NCBI GenBank assembly: GCA_001896885.1
Contig: MKRJ01000041.1
Span: 1-42,903 of the forward strand
Source: Rhizobiales bacterium 65-79
GTDB lineage: Bacteria > Pseudomonadota > Alphaproteobacteria > Rhizobiales > Rhizobiaceae
Direction of reading: 5' to 3'
Length of the DNA stretch: 42,903 bases
The stretch's first letter is position 1, and each line of letters opens with the position of its first letter. The notes beneath the pieces are model-generated. The model searched no databases. It worked only from the letters and a program-made list of their open reading frames with translations, and was not told where the DNA came from. Positions 40,689 through 42,903 of this stretch are shown here, one piece after another. Position numbers and translations under genes: made by a program.

Positions 40689-40747
40689 ACAGAGCCTGAC
40701 CTCAGGCCGGCCAAAGTGGCCAAGCTTGAGGAGTTGGCGTCCTCCTC

Positions 40748-40867
40748 TCACCCGATCCACAGCCGCAATCCATAGGCGAGGGCCGCCACGGCCAGCACGC
40801 TCGCCGCCCACAGGCCGACGAACCAGGCGAGCCTTTTCGCCAGCGATCCGCGCTCCTGGTCCAGCAT
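40748..40867 (-). CDS. DUF2474-type miniprotein of cytochrome bd operon (CydX-like)
   Basis: 39-aa protein: a charged start (MLDQERGSLAKRL) followed by one membrane span (about 14-38, 'AWFVGLWAASVLAVAALAYG') ending LWIG. Its ATG shares one base with the cydB stop (TGATG), a coupling typical of the small subunits that accompany cytochrome bd oxidases. Size, position and composition fit the DUF2474 family that occurs after cioB/cydB in Rhizobiales. As with E. coli CydX it probably stabilises the oxidase at the membrane, though for DUF2474 this is inferred from context. Confidence 0.72.
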   Translation of the reverse strand: MLDQERGSLAKRLAWFVGLWAASVLAVAALAYGLRLWIG

Positions 40868-41871
40868 CAATGATAGCCCACCTCCGGGTCGACCTTGCCG
40901 CGGAAGACCCAGTACGCATAGCCCGTATAGGCGAGGACCATCGGGACCAGGATCGCCACGCCGAACAGCATGAATTTCTGGCTCGATGCGGGTGCTGCCG
41001 CCTGCCAGATGGTGACAGCGCCCGGAACGATGTGCGGCCACATGCTGACGCCCAGCCCGACAAAGCAGAGCAGGAACAGGACGAGCGCCAGGAAAAAGGG
41101 CTGATAGTCCTTCTGCAGGTCGATCGAACGGAACAGGAAAAAGGCGACGATGGCGACCGCGACCGGCACCGGCGCGGTGATCAGGATGCCCGGCCAGGCG
41201 AACCAGCGCTGCCAGTAGGCCCCCGTGAGGAAGGGTGTCGCCAGGCTGACCGCGACGATGAAGAGAAGCGTCGCGATCGCGGCGGCGCGGGCCAGCCGGT
41301 AGGCGCGATTGCGCAGATCGCCATCCGTCTTCATCACCAGCCAGCAGGCGCCGAGAAGCGAATAGCCGACGACGACGGCGACCCCGGTCAGGATCGTGAA
41401 GGGCGTGAGCCAGTCCCACCAGCCGCCGCCATAGGCGCGGCCGGTCACCTTGACACCCTGTAGGATGGCGCCGAGCGCGATTCCCTGGCTGAGCGCGGCG
41501 ACCAGCGAGCCGCCGAAGAACGCGATGTCCCAGAGGAACTTGCCGCGCTCGGTATGCCAGCGGAACTCGAAGGCGACGCCGCGGAAGACGAGGCCGAGCA
41601 GCATGGCGATAACCGGCGTGAAGATCGCCGGGATCAGGATCGAATAGGCGAGCGGGAAGGCGGCGAAGAGGCCGCCGCCGCCCAGCACCAGCCAGGTCTC
41701 GTTGCCGTCCCATACGGGCGCGACCGAATTCATCATGACATCGCGGTCATGGCGCTTCCTGAAGAGCGGGAAGAGCAGCGCTACGCCGAGATCGAAGCCG
41801 TCGAGGACGACATAGGCGAAGACGGCAAAGGCGATGATGAAGGCCCAGAGCGTAGTGAGATCGATCGCCAT
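40867..41871 (-). CDS. cydB: Cytochrome bd-type quinol oxidase subunit II
   Basis: Membrane subunit of a cytochrome bd/CIO-type oxidase, 334 aa, with eight or nine hydrophobic segments. The N-terminus 'LTTLWAFIIAFAVFAYVVLDGFDLG' is the CydB signature, followed by 'APVWDGNETWLVLGGGGLFAAFP' and 'FRGVAFEFRWH', all strongly conserved in the family. CydB pairs with CydA to hold quinol-oxidising and oxygen-reducing functions in the inner membrane. Upstream of the ATG the sequence is GGGG six to seven bases away, a weak ribosome site; the region just beyond is the left end of the insertion-like element at 41880. Downstream it overlaps the DUF2474 gene. Confidence 0.93.
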   Translation of the reverse strand: MAIDLTTLWAFIIAFAVFAYVVLDGFDLGVALLFPLFRKRHDRDVMMNSVAPVWDGNETWLVLGGGGLFAAFPLAYSILIPAIFTPVIAMLLGLVFRGVAFEFRWHTERGKFLWDIAFFGGSLVAALSQGIALGAILQGVKVTGRAYGGGWWDWLTPFTILTGVAVVVGYSLLGACWLVMKTDGDLRNRAYRLARAAAIATLLFIVAVSLATPFLTGAYWQRWFAWPGILITAPVPVAVAIVAFFLFRSIDLQKDYQPFFLALVLFLLCFVGLGVSMWPHIVPGAVTIWQAAAPASSQKFMLFGVAILVPMVLAYTGYAYWVFRGKVDPEVGYH

Positions 41872-41872
41872 G

Positions 41873-42139
41873 CTAGACCCCGCGGACGGATTGGAGATGG
41901 ATTTCGTGGCTGGCGCGAGCCGAGAGATGGCGCGGAAAGCCCCACGGTGCGTATCGGGAATACGGGCAAGGGGCTTTCCGTGCCAGGTCGACGGCTCCCG
42001 CCGCCACCTGAAGGGCCATGGCCTTGTCGATCAAATCGGGCGCAAAGCCTTGCTCGTGATGGATAGACATCGCGTCGCCCATCTTTGCTTGACCTTGGTC
42101 GACAATCCTCATGGCGAAATCCGTCTCCAATCCGTCCAC
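41873..42139 (-). CDS. Open frame within the inserted element, doubtful gene
   Basis: An 88-aa frame on the minus strand, GTG at 42139 to TAG at 41875-41873, spanning the element between its terminal repeats. I do not recognise it and see no membrane span. Both ends are encoded by the inverted repeats. Alternative start ATG at 42112. No ribosome binding site is obvious. Whether it is translated is unknown, and it could be a frame kept open by chance. Confidence 0.25.
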   Translation of the reverse strand: MDGLETDFAMRIVDQGQAKMGDAMSIHHEQGFAPDLIDKAMALQVAAGAVDLARKAPCPYSRYAPWGFPRHLSARASHEIHLQSVRGV

Positions 42140-42141
42140 GG
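41880..42141. mobile_element. Candidate MITE-like element between cydA and cydB
   Basis: A 262-bp block bounded by 27-bp inverted repeats, 41880-41906 and 42115-42141, identical at 25 of 27 positions (core GGACGGATTGGAGA then GGATTTCG). Inside lies a second, nested hairpin: CGGAAAGCCCC at 41933-41943 with GGGGCTTTCCG at 41970-41980, and within its loop CGTAT/ATACG. It begins eight bases from the cydB start and ends four bases from the cydA stop, in a gap where CydA and CydB genes are usually nearly touching. No transposase and no clear target duplication are seen. Confidence 0.55.
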
Positions 42142-42145
42142 TGCC

Positions 42146-42903
42146 TCAGCCCTCCCCCGCCAGCGTGCGGTCCGGATACATGGCGGTCGCCGGTGTCACG
42201 CCGGCGGCGCGTACAGGCTCGCCCTCGCGCGGGCCTTCCTCGCCCGGATGCGGCGGTCGGTTCATCAGCCGCAGGATATAGAAGGCGCCTGCGGCGAAGA
42301 CGATGAAATAGACGATGACGAAGGCGACGAGCGCCGATCCGACCGCCGGCGCGGCGAGCGGCGAGGCCGAATTGGCCGTGCGCAGCAAGCCGTAGACCGT
42401 ATAGGGCTGGCGGCCGACCTCCGTCGTCACCCAGCCGGCGATCACGGCGACGAAGCCCGCCGGGCCCATGAGAAGCGCATAGGAGTGGAACCAGCTCGCC
42501 TCGTAGAGCCGGCCACGCCAGCGCAGGAAAAGGCTGGTGAGGCCGAGCAGCGCCATCAGGAAGCCGAGGCCGACCATGATGCGGAAGGACCAGAACACGA
42601 TCCCCACGTTCGGCCAGTCGGCCCGCTTCACCGTGTCGAGGCCGGCGAGCGGCGCGTCGAGCGAATGTTTCAGGATGAGCGAGGAGAGCTTCGGTATCTC
42701 GACCGCGTATTTCACCGTCGCGTCCTTCTGGTCGGGCAGGCCGAAGAGCAGAAGCGGCGCCCCGTCCGGATGGCTCTGGAAATGGCCTTCCATGGCCATC
42801 ACCTTGGCGGGCTGGTGCTCGAGCGTGTTCAGCCCGTGCTGGTCGCCGGCGAGGATCTGGATCGGCGCGACGATGGTCGCCATCCACATCGCCATCGAGA
42901 ACA
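42146..42903 (-). CDS. cydA: Cytochrome bd-type quinol oxidase subunit I, C-terminal part
   Basis: Partial: the gene runs off the window edge, and about 252 C-terminal residues are visible. 'GDQHGLNTLEHQPAKVMAME' is a CydA landmark, 'VFWSFRIMVGLGFLMAL' contains the methionine heme b558 ligand region, and 'GWVTTEVGRQPYTVYGLLRT' holds the glutamate at the heme b595 site; the usual GRQPW reads GRQPY. 'TTEVGRQP' is more typical of cyanide-insensitive (CioA/AppC-like) than of long Q-loop CydA. The tail ends in a hydrophilic stretch and TGA. Upstream of cydB in the same direction, separated by the inserted element. Confidence 0.9.
   Translation of the reverse strand, partial: FSMAMWMATIVAPIQILAGDQHGLNTLEHQPAKVMAMEGHFQSHPDGAPLLLFGLPDQKDATVKYAVEIPKLSSLILKHSLDAPLAGLDTVKRADWPNVGIVFWSFRIMVGLGFLMALLGLTSLFLRWRGRLYEASWFHSYALLMGPAGFVAVIAGWVTTEVGRQPYTVYGLLRTANSASPLAAPAVGSALVAFVIVYFIVFAAGAFYILRLMNRPPHPGEEGPREGEPVRAAGVTPATAMYPDRTLAGEG

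Noticed and set aside
1-42903. CRISPR arrays, tRNA/rRNA genes, phage or complete IS elements
   Set aside because: No regularly spaced repeats, no tRNA-like cloverleaf, and no transposase, integrase or phage structural gene was recognised.

Overview
The window reads as chromosome (or large replicon) of a GC-rich alphaproteobacterium of the order Hyphomicrobiales (Rhizobiales), most like Mesorhizobium, Aminobacter or another Phyllobacteriaceae. The evidence is an exo-type exopolysaccharide cluster with the ExoX/ExoY/ExoF/ExoQ/ExoZ and ExoK/L/A/M/O/P sets, a rhizobial MatB, many ABC importers and a dispersed palindrome typical of this group. No tRNA, rRNA, CRISPR array or intact insertion sequence was seen. 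Placement to genus is inference.

Layout. (1) 105-4760, minus: a complete branched-chain-amino-acid-type (HAAT) ABC importer, livG-livF-livH-livM-binding protein, divergent from (2) 5009-6538, plus: matB, malonyl-CoA synthetase. (3) 6545-25458: the exopolysaccharide region. A Wzx/ExoT-like flippase and two GT4 glycosyltransferases (minus) are followed by a PPP-family phosphatase (plus), then exoK-exoL-exoA-exoM-exoO-exoP (minus, tightly overlapping), exoU and exoX (minus), and divergently exoY-exoF-exoQ-exoZ (plus). Gene order follows the Sinorhizobium meliloti succinoglycan cluster but lacks exoN and the block that normally lies between exoU and exoK (exoV, exoW, exoT, exoI, exoH). The predicted polymer therefore probably carries acetyl but neither succinyl nor ketal pyruvyl groups, unless such genes lie elsewhere. 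(4) 25480-28830: a PilZ protein, a flavin amine oxidase and a CPA1 Na+/H+ antiporter. (5) 28925-40635: a catabolic regulon for an unidentified sugar. One wing (plus) encodes a Gfo/Idh/MocA oxidoreductase, sugar-binding protein, two permeases, a small membrane-anchored beta-sandwich protein, a D-2-hydroxyacid dehydrogenase and a ChbG/YdjC deacetylase. The facing wing (minus) encodes the matching ABC ATPase and a NagB-like protein. Beyond it, divergently, lie a LacI-type regulator and a sugar-acid dehydratase. (6) 40748-42903, minus: cytochrome bd-type oxidase (cydA C-terminal half, cydB, a DUF2474 miniprotein).

The most interesting material is in regions 5 and 6. The same 14-bp operator TGTAAACGGTTACA occurs at 28956-28969, directly behind a near-consensus promoter, and in the opposite orientation at 37705-37718 between the ATPase gene and lacI, tying the two wings into one regulon. 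The NagB-like protein has lost the residues that hold the sugar phosphate, and no sugar kinase is present, which suggests a non-phosphorylative route for an acetylated or amino sugar. Between cydA and cydB lies a 262-bp element with 27-bp terminal inverted repeats (25/27 matched), a nested hairpin, and an open frame running from repeat to repeat.
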